64,000 bases of DNA from Pogona vitticeps (GCF_051106095.1 NC_135783.1:206132472-206196471); one strand, 5' to 3'; positions 48,068 to 60,044 are shown, numbered from the stretch's first letter. Numbers and translations are program-made. The notes: a model not told the origin generated them from the letters alone.

Positions 48068-48225
48068 GTTAGGCTAAGGTTCAGTAAATCTGGGATCAAT
48101 TCCCTACCTAGCCATAGAAAATCATGGAGCAGATGGCGATGGTAAGCCACACTTTAAACATCTCACATAGCTTGAAAACACTGTTAGGGTCACCCAAAGT
48201 TAGAGGTCACCAGTAACATTCCCTA
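48068..48225 (+). mobile_element. tRNA-type SINE, divergent
   Basis: AATCTGGGATCAATTCCC, AGCCATAGAAAATCATGG, CTTGAAAACACTGTTAGGGT and TCACCCAAAGTTAG match the same family. Confidence 0.65.
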
Positions 48226-48375
48226 GGAAATAGATAAGCTGACAGCCCCGCTGAGTAGACCACATGGGCAGTAGTATGTGCATTTTTGTGACTAAACCAA
48301 GCATAGGTTTTCAAGTCAGCTAAGGAAATACTTATATTATCTCTATTTTGCTACGTACTGCATGTACTTCAGCTA

Positions 48376-48460
48376 CCATATTTTTCCATGTATAAGATGA
48401 TATTTTTTTTCCTAAAATCATTATGCTAAAAATTGAGGGTCATCTTTTACACAGAAGTAA
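48376..48460. mobile_element. Left end of mariner-type MITE (32545 family)
   Basis: TA then CCATATTTTTCCATGTATAA at the left, and ATCTTTTACACAGAAGTAAG near 48447, equal the terminal parts of the family at 32545. The right terminus is not found. Confidence 0.6.
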
Positions 48461-48876
48461 GCTGAGATAGTTGGGGAGAGAACAAAATGGTCCGTACCTT
48501 GCCGCTGCAGACAGGCTTCCTTCAGTCACAAGGCTTAGCTTCCTTCAATCATGAGCCTTATGGAACTGACATCAGCTAATGCTGAACAAGCCAGTCGGAA
48601 CACACCTCCCTGGAGGTGGAGCCTGTAGGCATTTTTTCAATTAAACAGAGATTCAAAATGTATTAGCAGACGTTGGCAATATGATATTGAGTTCCTTTTC
48701 CTTTTCAGAATCTAGCTTGAACACCAGACACTGCTCATTCCATATAAGGTAAAAGTCTTCATTGCAACACCTTGAGAGCATCACTTTGCTTTCATTGGAA
48801 ATTGGAGCAATGGTCCTATATTTACTGCATTCCTTTGCATCTCCATTCTTGCAAACTGGAATTATTATTATTAGTA

Positions 48877-49219
48877 CAGTGGGGTCTCTACTTAAGAACT
48901 TAATCCGTATTGGAAGGTGGTTCTCAAGTGGAAAAGTTCTTATGTAGAATCTGCATTTCCCATAGGAATGCATTGAAAACCATTTAATCCGTATCTGCTC
49001 TTTTCCGTCCATAGAAACTAATGGGAAGCTGCTATTCCGCCTTCTGCCACTAGAGGGGGATATTTTTTCTTTTTTTCTTAGGTCAGGGAACAGTGTTAAA
49101 AGCACTTCTGATGAAGCTAATTTTGAAGCAATGGACTGAAAACCAATTAATCCGTTCTGGCTGTTTTTTTGTTATGTAGAGGTGCGTTCGTACATTGAAG
49201 CATTAGTTCCCATAGGAAT
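48877..49219. mobile_element. Tigger-like MITE, right terminus missing
   Basis: TA followed by CAGTGGGGTCTCTACTTAAG, then GGTGGTTCTCAAGTGGAAAA and AATTAATCCGTTCTGGCTG. This is the usual layout of pogo/Tigger non-autonomous copies in reptiles. The inverted right end is not found before the fold-back at 49220. Confidence 0.7.
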
Positions 49220-49610
49220 GCAGCATATACATAAAACTACTACAGTGGGGTCTCTACTTAAGAACGTCCCTACTTAAGAACAATTCTACTTAAGAACAGC
49301 TCCGTTTGCTAAATTTTGCTTCTACTTGAGAACAGAAATCCTAGATAAGAACAGGAACTAGTTCCCATAGGAACTAATGCAAAGCTGGTTAATACATACT
49401 CTACCACTAGGGGGAGAATTTTTTTTAACCTAAGATGACCTAAGGTTAAAAAAAGAGCAGGAAAGGTTTTTTTTCCTGTTCTTATCTAGGATTTCTGTTC
49501 TCAAGTAGAAGCAAAATTTAGCAAACGGAGCTGTTCTTAAGTAGAATTGTTCTTAAGTAGGGACGTTCTTAAGTAGAGACCCCACTGTAGTAGTTTTATG
49601 TATATGCTGC
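49220..49610. repeat. Perfect 138-bp inverted repeat
   Basis: Arms 49220-49357 and 49473-49610 appear identical as reverse complements over about 138 bp, around a 115-bp spacer. The outer 23 bp (GCAGCATATACATAAAACTA then CTA) lie outside or at the transposon terminus. Confidence 0.9.
49243..49587. mobile_element. Tigger-like fold-back MITE
   Basis: 345 bp with identical long inverted arms beginning CAGTGGGGTCTCTACTTAAG and TA on both sides (49241-49242, 49588-49589). The inverted identity runs on for 21 bp outside the TAs. Confidence 0.85.
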
Positions 49611-49985
49611 ATTTCTCCCAACAAGGGACCCAAAGCAGCTCACAACATTAAAATTCACACAGTTTAAAAACACAATAAGTTAAATATTAAAAGATCAATT
49701 AAATAATATATGATTTAAAATACAATTAAAATATTAAAACATGAGAACATAAAAAAGATTTAAATTATCTACTAAAATGGGGTTCAGGGATTCAGTTATA
49801 ATTGTTAAAAGCCTGTCTGAAGAGATGGGTCTTTAACTTTTTTCGAAAGGATAACAGAGAAGGGGCCATCCTGATTTCCCAAGGGAGTGCGTTCCATAGT
49901 CTGGAAATGTATATTGAACATTACCAGTCTATGGGCCATTGTTTTGTTTTTCACATTTGTTGGCATATTCTTATTAGAAATGTGA
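49605..49985 (-). mobile_element. L2-clade LINE 3' UTR fragment
   Basis: GCAGCTCACAACATTAAAAT, (AAT/AAAT)-rich middle, AGATGGGTCTTTAAC and CAAGGGAGTGCGTTCCATAG are the reversed landmarks of an L2 3' UTR, as at 44.1 kb. Confidence 0.65.
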
Positions 49986-50121
49986 CAGATTCAGTTTCTG
50001 GGGCTTGAAATCGGCCACTTATCTACCCCTGATGATTTCTTCCCAGTGCTTCTAGAGCAGCTTTCACTTCACTTTCTAGAACTGCAGGTTCTTCATCATA
50101 AGAGTCTTCTTCAAATGAGTA

Positions 50122-50243
50122 GTTTTGGAAAAGGTAGCCATATTAGTCTCTGCTAGAGTATCAGGCAAAAAATAAAAAAATAAAGAAGACAAAAATGTTC
50201 TGTCACCTTTAAGACTAACTGCTGTATTTCAAAGGAGTCTGTC
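50122..50243 (-). repeat. Reptile dispersed repeat (family of 4965 and 57815)
   Basis: On the - strand: TAGTCTTAAAGGTGACAGAA then GAGACTAATATGGCTACC. Confidence 0.6.
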
Positions 50244-50681
50244 ACCCTTTTATCTCATGTATACTGTTTCCACCTTCTCTTTATTTTCCCCCAGTCAGGT
50301 AGTGTGTTACCACTTTGGTCATTCAGCATTCCTAATCTAGACTTAAAATTCCCTTTGACTTCTTGGATCACCTTGAAGAGATCTCATTTTTCTCCTTTTG
50401 TTGTTCTCATCTGTTTCTTTGCCCTGATTATAGCAATACAATTTTAAGTGTTTCTTCCATCATTCATCTAAGTTTTTCTTCTTTTTATTAGAGGAATTGC
50501 ATTTTTGCATTCTTTCCCAATAATATCTCTCTTTTCAATCTACAGTTCTTCTGGTTCATGATCAGTTGAGTTTAGTCATGCAAATCTGTGCCGTATGTGG
50601 ATTTTAAATTAATCCAGAATGTTGTTTAGATTATATTTTGGCTCAAAGAACTACAGTTCTTTAAGTGTTCTTTTTCATTGT

Positions 50682-50926
50682 ATTCGCGAAGGCTTTCACG
50701 GCCGGGATCTAATGATTGTTGTGGGTTTTTCAGGCTCTTTGGCCGTGTTCTGAAGGTTGTTCTTCCTAAAGTTTCACCAGTCTCTGTGGCCGGCATCTTC
50801 AGAGGAGAGCACAGAGTGCTGTCCTCTGAAGATGCCGGCCACAGAGACTGGCGAAATGTTAGGAAGAACAACCTTCAGAACACGGCCAAAGAGCCCGAAA
50901 AACCCACAACAACCGTTCTTTTTCAG
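50682..50926. mobile_element. Penelope-type terminal palindrome (GAAGATGCCGGCCACAGAGA family)
   Basis: Two inverted arms meet at about 50816. Each holds CTCTGAAGATGCCGGCCACA, AGAGACTGGCGAAA, GAAGAACAACCTTCAGAACA and CGGCCAAAGAGC. This string is typical of the non-coding terminal region of GIY-YIG Penelope-like elements in reptiles. No coding part present. Confidence 0.65.
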
Positions 50927-51374
50927 CTTTATTCGAATGTTGGATATTAACAGTTCATGGTCAGTACCACAAACTGCTCTTGGTGTTGTTTTGGCAGAGA
51001 GAATATAGCTTCTACATTGCTTGCTTCCAGTTATGTAGTCTATTTGATTTTTGTATTGACCATCTTGTAATGTTCATGTGTATAGTCATCTGTTCAGTTG
51101 CTTCAGACATGCATTTGCAATAAACAGATTGTTGACTTCACAGAACTCTGAGTCATTCTCCTGCTTTATTTCTGTCCCCTAGATCAAATTTCCCAACATT
51201 TGGTTCTGTTTTGTTCCCTACTTCTGCATTCCAGTTATCTATGATGATAAGCATGTCTTATTTTGGTGTATGATCAGTTTCCCCTTGGATGCTTGCATAA
51301 AAGCTTTCAGTTTCTTCTTCCTCAGCATCAGTAGTTGGAGCTTAGTATGTCTAATTGATTTTATTCAGTCAAAC

Positions 51375-51475
51375 CTTGTATTATAGCTCCTAACTGCCTG
51401 TGCTGTTAGGAGCTATAATACAAGTTAGGAGCTATAATACAAATGGAGTGGCTCTGTTTTAGAGCCACTCCATTT
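51375..51475. repeat. Two adjacent perfect hairpins with a tandem 19-mer
   Basis: Stem 1: 51375-51394 with 51405-51424 (20 bp, loop 10). The 19-mer 51405-51423 is repeated exactly at 51424-51442. Stem 2: 51441-51455 with 51461-51475 (15 bp, loop GTTTT). All lie in the endonuclease part of the old RTE. Confidence 0.93.
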
Positions 51476-51890
51476 CTGTTGGATTTGTCATTGCCAGAGC
51501 AGAACACTTTTGTAGTAGTCTGACTGAAAGTATCCTGTTCCAGTCCGATTTTGTTCATTGACACCATGCACTACAGTGTTTATATGTTCCATTTCTTGCT
51601 TTATGGTTTCCAGTTTACCTTAACTCGTGCTTCTCACATTCAATGTTCCCATTGTATGTCTTGTGCAGCACTGGATTTTCCTTTCACTTCTGTGCATGTC
51701 GGCCACTAGACTCACTTTCAACTTTCTCTAGCTGCATCATTAGTGGCAGAGCTATTCATACTTGTCCTTTGTTCTTCCCCAGTAGCTGATTGAGTGTTTT
51801 TCAATCTGGGAGTCTCATCTTCCAGCACTATCTCTTTTTTCATTTTGGACTGTCTCAGCCTAGAGTTTCGTGGTAAGGAAGATTCAACAG

Positions 51891-54800
51891 GGGGTTACCA
51901 TTGTCACCTTTTGCTTAGTATTAACACAAATTAGCTTGTGTGTCAATGCCATTACTTTCAGCTACAGTTGCTGCCTTACAAAGAGTTAGAAATGTACTAT
52001 TGCCATCATGTCATGCTGGTGGGCTTCATATTGGAGTATCTGGTTGGCCACTGAGGTAATAAAATGCTGGACCTGGTAGGAGTCTGGTCTAGTGATCTAA
52101 CATTGTCATAGTGACTTCAGGGATGCTTCAGGCATCATTTGCTGTCTTCTCGGTGGTGACATAAAAATTTATGTGTACTGAAGTTCTCTTAAATAAAAAA
52201 AGAAGGGGGTGCATTTGTTAAAGCCATCATGCTGATTAAGGAAAAGCAATAATGTCTGGTGATAAAAAGAGGTAGACACAGTAGATGGAGCTCTTGGATC
52301 AATTAGTAGTTCAGAAATACTGTATTTCATATGTCTCTGCTGATTTTGTACGTGCTCGGTCCATCTTGCAGAAACCACGTTGTGCTGCTTTAATTTATTT
52401 GTTGATAGCAAATGTTTTAAATGAAATTGTTGCTTATTAAAATATATTGTGACCTTCTCCTTGTGAGACTGGATATTCTCATTCTCTTCCTCCATCCCCT
52501 CCCCTCCTTCTAGCAGATTTATGTATTTATGTGTTCGAGTTGGATGAGGACAACATCATAAATCATTGCTCAAAGCATGGATACAAGTCTTCCTATGTCA
52601 TTTAAAGATTTAAAATGACCATGGCTGGGATCCAAATATTGCTTCTGTTTGGTAATTGTCTAATGGTTCTAGGAGAACAGTTTGTTTCAGAAACTTACAT
52701 GAGAGAATCAGTGCTTTATCCAGAGAGTGTTATGTGTATATAGGTTCTTTCTGATAAAAATTGCTCCTGTAGTTTCATTTTTTTTAGGTGTATTTGCATG
52801 CAGAACCATTCCATTTTCTCCCTTATCTGGATTTCTGGATTCTAATCTAACATGTTTTCCCTCAATATTTCCTTTAATATTGTTGCTGCTGCTGTAGGAA
52901 ACAACTCCCCAAATCTTCCTGCATAATGTTACACCTGTGCAAACTGAAGATGTTTTGAAAAACCCATGGGCTTTTATCAGTTATTTTAAAAAAAAATTTA
53001 TTCCAGCCTCCCAAGTCTGCAGGCTCCCCTGGGATCACTTTTGACCTGGAGATGCCTTTTGGAGCCTTTAATGCCTGAAAATCATCACTAGTTCCACTAC
53101 TGGAATTTGGACCATTGGCCGTGATTTGGAGGCATTAGAGGCTGCACCCTGTCCCAAGGCTCCCAAAAGCTTTCTGGTGTCAAAAGGGATCCCAAGGAAC
53201 TCTTAGAACCTAGGAGGACAGAATATGTAACTTTTAATATAAAAGCTGTGGGTGATGAGATCATCTGCTTGTTCAGGTGTAACTTTGCACCAAGAGCATT
53301 CTAGCCATTGTGACTGAATTCTACTTTGTATAAGGTGACAAAAGGTAGTGTTTTGAATAGGCATATTAACTGTTTTCAGACAGATGTGCAAAAGTGGGCT
53401 AAATCTGGGTTATAGTATTTGTATGATTCTGGAAAAACTATGCAGTGGAGCAGTGAGCTGCTCCTCTCCCTGGGGCAGAGCAACAGCACAGTGTTTGTAT
53501 CAGAGTCTTTATTCCTAGGGTTAAAAAGATAGTCAGCAATTTGAATACAGGAAAGAGGACATCAGAAGTAATTCTGTATCTTTTTTTTTAGTGTTAAAAA
53601 TAAAATAAAATAAAATTTAAAAAGAAGTAATTCAGTAAGCAGAGTGGCCAGTGCCAAAGGAGAAGGCAAAAGCTTCACTTTTGGTTCATTTCCAGTGATC
53701 ACACACCATGGAAAGAAACCAAAGCAGAGCAATCCTACCTACACCAAAAAAGTAGAATCCCCTGATAGGGACTCAGAAAGGTACAGAAAGGACGGCTCTA
53801 GGGACAGGCTGGTCTCCTCCAACAGATATGTTTTCTGATCACTGTCTTTAGGAGTGAACCAACCTGTACCTTCAGTGGACTGGACACCTGTGTAGTCCCT
53901 CCTTGAGTTTCCTAGCACACCAACTTAGATTAAACAGGGATGACTTTGGTGATTTAGCCAAAACCATGAGTCTTTGGCTGATGACATGAAATTCAGGGCA
54001 GAGCGGTTCTGTCATACAGAGGCAAAAAGTGACAATTGATTTTCTTGAAAGCTGCCTTATAAATTTAGATCTAGGGATTTCAGTGTGAGAGAATGTTTAT
54101 AAAACACAGGATAAGACAATCCAATAAAGTGAGATTATATACATCGTTGAGAAATCCACAGCCCAATAACTCCAAAGAGTCTTGCCGCAGTCAGTACACC
54201 TACAGAATTGGGAGCTGAAGAGCCAAGTTTTAACTTGGCACTGAACTGAAGCTGGAATATGTGACAATTGGTCTGGTAAGGGAAGAGTATGCAATAACCA
54301 GGGGACTAACAGAAGAGTTCTTCTCCAGTGTTTCTATAAAGTGCCATTAATAATCTCTCCTCCTTCGAGTGCTTCTTTTTGCCAAGGATTCATTGTAAAA
54401 GCTAAGCAGCAATATTGTTCCTCTTCATGGGGCTACATCTTAACTATCTGAATACAATCTTTTAAGGAAATAGATGCGTGCTTACTAAAATGCATTTCAG
54501 ACATACTACTTCTGATTTCTAAACCACATCCTGTTCATTTCAGAACAGGCTATGGTTCATTTTTTGCCCTTCCATGTATAAATCCTTAACCCCTTCCATA
54601 ATTTGTTGTTATTTTAGTATACTTTACAAATACATCCAAGCAACTAATGTATGAATCAAACTAGACGAAAAGGAATATGTGGTCCATATGATTAACCTGT
54701 TTCCCTCCTGTAGTTTCTTCAGAGGTAAGCAATCTCAGCAAACAGAGTTGAAGATTAAGTTTGTTTTTATCTTTCAGTGGTCAATGGTAAAGCAAAGCAC

Positions 54801-55510
54801 AGTAAATGCAAAACATTGTAGTTTCAGGAAAAATCATGTGCTGTGACAGATGGGAACACTTTTGCAAAAATGTTAATAAATGTCTCTAGTTAGAGCCTCA
54901 GATTGCTTGCAAGTCACGTTGAACAGCTGGAGTGAGGATCCTGCACCCTCCAGAAGTTATAGGTGTGGTCGATGGAGTAAATATTCTGAGGAGCCAGCAA
55001 CAGACCCCAGCTGGAAATGATCATTTAAACCCACCTCTTCTCTCTTGGTTTGAGTCCTGTTCCATACTCCCAAGGTATTGTGCAGACACCATGACTTCCA
55101 CCTCAGATCAGCATTTCTTTTTCCTCCTCCTCCTATCCCAGCCTGCTTTTTCTAGGCACGGATTGCAGTACTATTAGAGGTACCCTATAATCCATTTTCA
55201 GGCATGTACTTAATGGTGACCATTTAAAGGAACAGAAGGAAACAAAACTAATATTTTGAAAGGGGTGTTGCACCTTTAAGAAAAGACAGCATGTGCTAGT
55301 CCTGCTTATCTGTTTCTTAGCAACAGATTTTCAGAGGCTGCAATACAACTTTAGCATTGGGGAAAGGGGTTAAAAGGGAGAGTGGGGAACAAAGACTGAA
55401 AGAATTGTAGAAGGTTAACCCAATAGAAGAATTTTATTGTATGGAAACAAAATTAAATTTAAGGCATTTCTTGAAAGAAGAAGAAAAAATGGGCTCAACG
55501 TAATGTTTAT
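51891..55510. other. No recognised feature
   Basis: About 3.6 kb of unique-looking AT-rich intron, with one simple AAAAT run at 53596-53620. No repeat ends or domains identified. Confidence 0.4.
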
Positions 55511-55511
55511 A

Positions 55512-55636
55512 TACAACATTTTATGTGTGTATGTGTGTGTGTGTGTATACACACACACACACACACACATTATATATATATATCTTATTCATTTTATATA
55601 TATATGTAAAATGAATAAGATATATATTTAAAATGT
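55512..55636. repeat. TG/CA/TA repeat with nested AT-rich hairpins
   Basis: (TG)n runs into (CA)n (55523-55570), giving one fold-back. A second perfect stem of 21 bp lies at 55576-55596 with 55607-55627. The outer CAACATTTTA/TAAAATGTTG pair encloses both. Confidence 0.85.
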
Positions 55637-55640
55637 TGCC

Positions 55641-57810
55641 TATGCAGTGGGAAAAATACTCAGAAGGATTTATTAAATGATAATTGACTTAACAGAGTTT
55701 TTAAAACCAATCGAAGCTTTGATAAATCATAGAAGCTGCTGTCTTAAAGCAGATGTATTTGATATATTGCCCAGAGAAAGTATCTTTATTGAAAAATGAG
55801 TCACTTTAATATCTTCAATGGTACTTATTTTCTATTCAGTATTTGTGTGCTTATGATTCCAACAACAGCATGAGAACTGTTGGTGAGTGAGATGATTTTA
55901 CATTGTGGATAATAGTTATAGGTGTAGCCAAAACCTTTGAAACGTGGCAGTGCATTTATCCCCAGTTTAGATCATGGACTGCCATTTTCTTAGGCCTGGC
56001 CTTCTATATTTGCATCTTGCGTTCTTAGTGTATGTCCAGAGAATCACACCGGAGCCACCTGCTGCAAGGTAAACACCATGAGGGAATATGTCAACATTTC
56101 TCCTTCACTGCAGAGCACGTGATCAAATCTGCTTTGTGTACACGAGAGCACGTCCTAGGAGATATGAAAGAGACAGCTGCTAGCTGGAACGAGCTGTGTG
56201 CAGCCTGTATCAGATCAGCTGGGGAAAACATCCCTTTGTGATCACTTGCTCTAATTGCTCCTGTGGAGCAAGACGAGTCCCTGGTACATTTCGCAGGCAT
56301 TGTTGTCGGCATATTACACCAACAGTTTCAGCCACTAGCGGGAGTACATCCATTTTCTGTCTCTTTTATTTAGGTACACAAAACAAGCACCAATTACATC
56401 TCTTGTCCTTACCTGTGGCCTGATCCTTTGTGACCCCCAGAATATTTTTCTTAGTGGAGTGCCTTCAGGAACTTTCAGTTGTACCTCGACATAGTCAGAA
56501 ACTTGTTTGTGAAACTGGTGAAATGTATAGGTTTGCTGGCAAATCAGTGAGGAATGAATGTCTGCTTCATGAGGTGGTCCTTCTGGGTGTGAAATATTGC
56601 TTTGGCACCACTGTAGTTCACTTAAAATTTCCAGTAGCCCCAAATGTGCTGGTTATTTCTTTGTCAAGAAGATGGGAACCCAATATCCTGGCTCTGCTCC
56701 AGCCTTGAAATAAATGTAAGGGACCATAAACATGCTGCTCTAATGATTATAAGTAATGTTTCACCCTGATGATATGAAACATTGCTTCTCTTCAGTTGGC
56801 TCTGTTCGTTTACACAAAAACCAGCAGAACTCTGGCTAATAGTGTGTTTGGGCAGGGTAGAACAGATGGAACCTGTCCTTGGCCAACCAAACTTTTATGT
56901 ATACATGTCCCAAAATGTTAAAAGCCATGCTGAGAGCATAGACTCCTCCAAGATTCACTTTTCATGCTGTAAGGAAGAGTATTGACAAACCAGTCTGAGC
57001 ATTTCAAGGAAGCTCAAGAATCATTGATCAGAAACTGGTTGACAGGAAGTTCCAGACAGGGCCAGTATTGCTGTAGAAAAGCCACACTCAGCTATGCCCA
57101 ACCTCGTGCAATTATATTTCCATTTACACATTGGCGTTCACCTTTCCTTCCCCCCCCCACACTCCCATGTGTTTCCCCATTGGCATATTCATTTTAGTTG
57201 TCAGAATTCTAAACATAGCCCATGGTATATGGTAAATTACACTCTGTGTTTCTTTGGTGGTCATGATGCATTGTCAGACATGTTTTTCTTTGTTACCTGT
57301 ATTATTAACTTTATTTCCAAAATAACATTCCTGAGAGGAATTTACAGGGAAGAAAAAGAGGGAAGGGATATTCTTCAGCAAGTAATGCTCATACTACAGA
57401 GACTGATTTTTTTTCTTTTTCTTTAGAGTGTCTCTTATCCTAAATTCAGCTAGTGCTCTGATGGAGAGCCCTGCTTTTATGTATTTCAGACATTTGTTCT
57501 TAAATTGTGGCCCCATCTCTTGTACCTCCACCCTCCCATCCATTTGTCATTGTATCTATAAATTGTTCTGAAAGAGATGAGGGGAAGAAGAAGTACAGTA
57601 CACACTTTGTGAGGATTGTTTTGATAATTCTTTGTCAGATTGGTTTACTGTTGCTTGCCAGGAACAGGGTATTTTGTGAGAAACAACACTGTCAGATCAC
57701 ATAGTCAATAACTTTCAAGTTATGTGAATGACAGCAGGCTTAGAATAACCTGATGGATGGGTAATATCACACTCCGTGTGTCTGAATAAGTGGGCTTGTC
57801 CATGAAAGTT
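55641..57810. other. No recognised feature
   Basis: Unique sequence. A - strand frame of 102 codons (56643-56335) is the longest one outside repeats, but it matches nothing I recognise and shows no splice or start context. Confidence 0.4.
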
Positions 57811-57814
57811 CATA

Positions 57815-57915
57815 TTAAAATATAACAGTCTTCAAGGTGCTACCACATTTTTGCCCCTTTGAGTTTTGCCTTATACGCTTGAACAGACTAACATGGCTGC
57901 CTGTTCTAAAACTAA
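57815..57915 (+). repeat. Reptile dispersed repeat (AGTCTTCAAGGTGCTACCAC family)
   Basis: CCATGAAAGTTCATATTAAA just upstream, then AGTCTTCAAGGTGCTACCAC and GAACAGACTAACATGGCTGC. Third copy of the family at 4965 and 50122. Confidence 0.6.
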
Positions 57916-58384
57916 TTACGTATATAAGGCATATAAGTGAATAGATACAGTAATGCATATTCACATTGCAAGGACATAGCTGCCCTGAATGGTTCCTGTC
58001 GTTATGTATTCAGGCATGAAGCAGCAATCTGAATATGGTTTTATATTTTCGTGTGTGTGTAAACTACTGTTCTAGTGTATATTTCCAGGTGCCCAAAATG
58101 TAAATGTGTTTTCCCTATTGTATATGAGCACATGTATGGAATTCACTGATTGCTTACAGTTTGCTAATACAGGTACACCTCAGCTTCTTGCAGAGACAAA
58201 ACCAAAAGCCAAGAGAGAGAGAGAGATTATTGTGTAAGGTGAACTTCATGTGGCTTTTGTATTTGTTTCTACACCAGACTTCAGGAAGTAGGCAGATTTT
58301 ATTCAGACAGTTCAGCTAGATATTTATTGCTAATATAAACGCTTCTTCTCCTTGTAATTTATTGACTGAAATTCAACAGTAAAT

Positions 58385-58500
58385 TGTAAGTAGAGTAGTA
58401 CCATTGAATCAGTGAGGATTTGATGTGTCAACTTCTTTGTAAGTTCCATTGATTCAGTGTGTTTCATCTAGTTACCACTTACTACCAAGTTTCAGCCTAT
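58385..58500. repeat. Unclassified dispersed repeat copy
   Basis: GTAGAGTAGTACCATTGAAT, CAGTGAGGATTTGATG and TTGATTCAGTGTGTTTCATC share the order and dyad of the 21160/34225 family. Confidence 0.55.
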
Positions 58501-58724
58501 GTGGTAAACAGTGAGGTTGGGAAAGGAACAGTTAATTTTGTTTCATATAGTGAGTCAGGTAGCCTTCATAAGCCTAAAGTTATGTGAAATGGTGCATCTG
58601 GATATCTCATAAGAATGGACAAAGGAAATGAAAAGGTCCTATGTAAGCCGACTTTACTCATGATGAGTCATTTAGGCAGCACAACGTCAGAATCTGCTAG
58701 AACTCTGGCCTTTTCCTTATTGTA

Positions 58725-59158
58725 CAGTGGTGCCTCGCTTGACAACGTTAATCTGTTCCAGCGAAATCGCTGTAGAGCGAAATTGTCATCAAGCGGGGGG
58801 AAAACCTATTGAAACGCATTAAAAACCGGTTAATGCGTTCCAATGGGCTAAATACCTAATCGCCCAGCGAAGATCCTCCATAGGGCAGCCATTTTCCGAT
58901 GGCTGTCTTGCAAAAATTAAGTCCTGAAAACAGCGGGGAGCCATTTTGCACAGCAGGTGGCCATTTTGAGAGCCGCCGATCGGCTGTTTTCAGATCATCG
59001 TAATGTGAAGAATCGGTTCCCGAAGGAGGGAACCGATCATCGTAAAGCGATTTTTGCCCATTGAAACATCATTTTGCGATCACAAAATGATCGCAAAAAC
59101 CTCATCGTCAAGCAGATTCATTGTTTAACAAGGTAATCATTAAGCGAGGCACCACTTG
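58725..59158. mobile_element. 434-bp Tigger-like MITE
   Basis: The ends CAGTGGTGCCTCGCTTGACA and TTAAGCGAGGCACCACTTG are inverted, with TA on both sides (58723-58724, 59159-59160). The interior (AACCGGTTAATGCGTTCCAA, CCCAGCGAAGATC) is typical of pogo/Tigger non-autonomous copies. Confidence 0.9.
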
Positions 59159-59160
59159 TA

Positions 59161-60000
59161 CTTCAAGGGACCCATTTTTGAAAATGTGTCCTCTACTGGC
59201 CATAGGGCAAATATGCCTTCTGTCCAGAGTAGAGTGCCCCTGGCCCCTTAGTAAGCAAGTTGTTTTGTTATTCTTGTTCATTTGGACTGACATTATTTAC
59301 ATTTTGATGCTACTTTGACAGGTAGACCACTGTAAATGTGGAGAAGGGAATCAGAGAGAAGTGTCCATGAAGTTTATTCCTGCACAGCAGTGGATGACTA
59401 GGCACTCATAGGACTGGATGACTTCTGCAGTGATCTGCTATCTGGGATGGTGAAGGTGGGTGACACTCAGCAAAGGTGGGCAGATGCTGACCTAATGTAA
59501 GTCTCAGAATCCTGGATTATGTAAGTCTCAGTGTGTTGTCTCTCTTTGCCCAAGAAATACCAGAAAAGAATACTTTATTTGTATAGGACATTGAATTCAG
59601 GACCATGGACAGCTCCTTGAAAAGTCAGAGTGTGTGCCTAGAGTTTGCAGAGATACTGTACTATCAAGAATGAGAAGGGTTTGTGACGGGTGGCATTTCT
59701 TCCCCCCACCCTTTACCTGTCTTGCCTTTATTTTGTTTTCTGTTTGATTGTTGGAACAATAGCTAGAAAATAAAATAATGTTCAGAATGTTCATAGACTG
59801 AGATAAGAAAAATCTACTTGAGGTAGATGATAGTGCACAGTTTTGGTTGTTTTTTTTTTCATTTTAAGTAGTGGCATAGATAGAAATTTTAAACCAAGAT
59901 GTCTTTGCAGCACAATGCCACATGGGTTTACACAGAAGTAAGTTTCCCTGTAATCAGTGGGACTTATTCCAAGGTATACGTCTGTAAGATTGCAATTGAC
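59161..60000. other. No recognised feature
   Basis: Unique intron sequence; the last 60 bases (CACAGAAGTAAGTTTCCC ... GTGGGACTTATTCC) look like the start of the retroposon tail that follows. Confidence 0.35.
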
Positions 60001-60002
60001 TA

Positions 60003-60044
60003 GATAGGCGGGGTATAAATGAAATAAATAAATAAATAAATAAA
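60003..60044 (+). repeat. LINE/SINE tail with (AAAT)n
   Basis: TAGATAGGCGGGGTATAAAT then AAAT units; a retroposon 3' end. Confidence 0.6.

Larger units (their letters stand above)
48650..51890 (-). mobile_element. Old RTE-clade LINE (not BovB), split by later insertions
   Basis: Pieces in - strand order are: 5' part and AP endonuclease (51890-50930: GTLNVRS, GKLETIKQEMEHINT, YAPTTDAEEEETESFYASIQ, DNWNAEVGNKTEPNVGKFDL); a linker (about 50420-50243); EPAVLESEVKAALEALGRN (50118-49985); and an RT start (CKNGDAKECSKYRTIAPIS, 48874-48650). These are interrupted by Tigger-like, L2, Penelope-type and other repeats. Many stops and frameshifts; old. Confidence 0.8.

Noticed and set aside
56335-56643. 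102-codon - strand frame as a small gene
   Set aside because: No recognisable domain, no start or splice context and no repeat link; length is compatible with chance in 64 kb.
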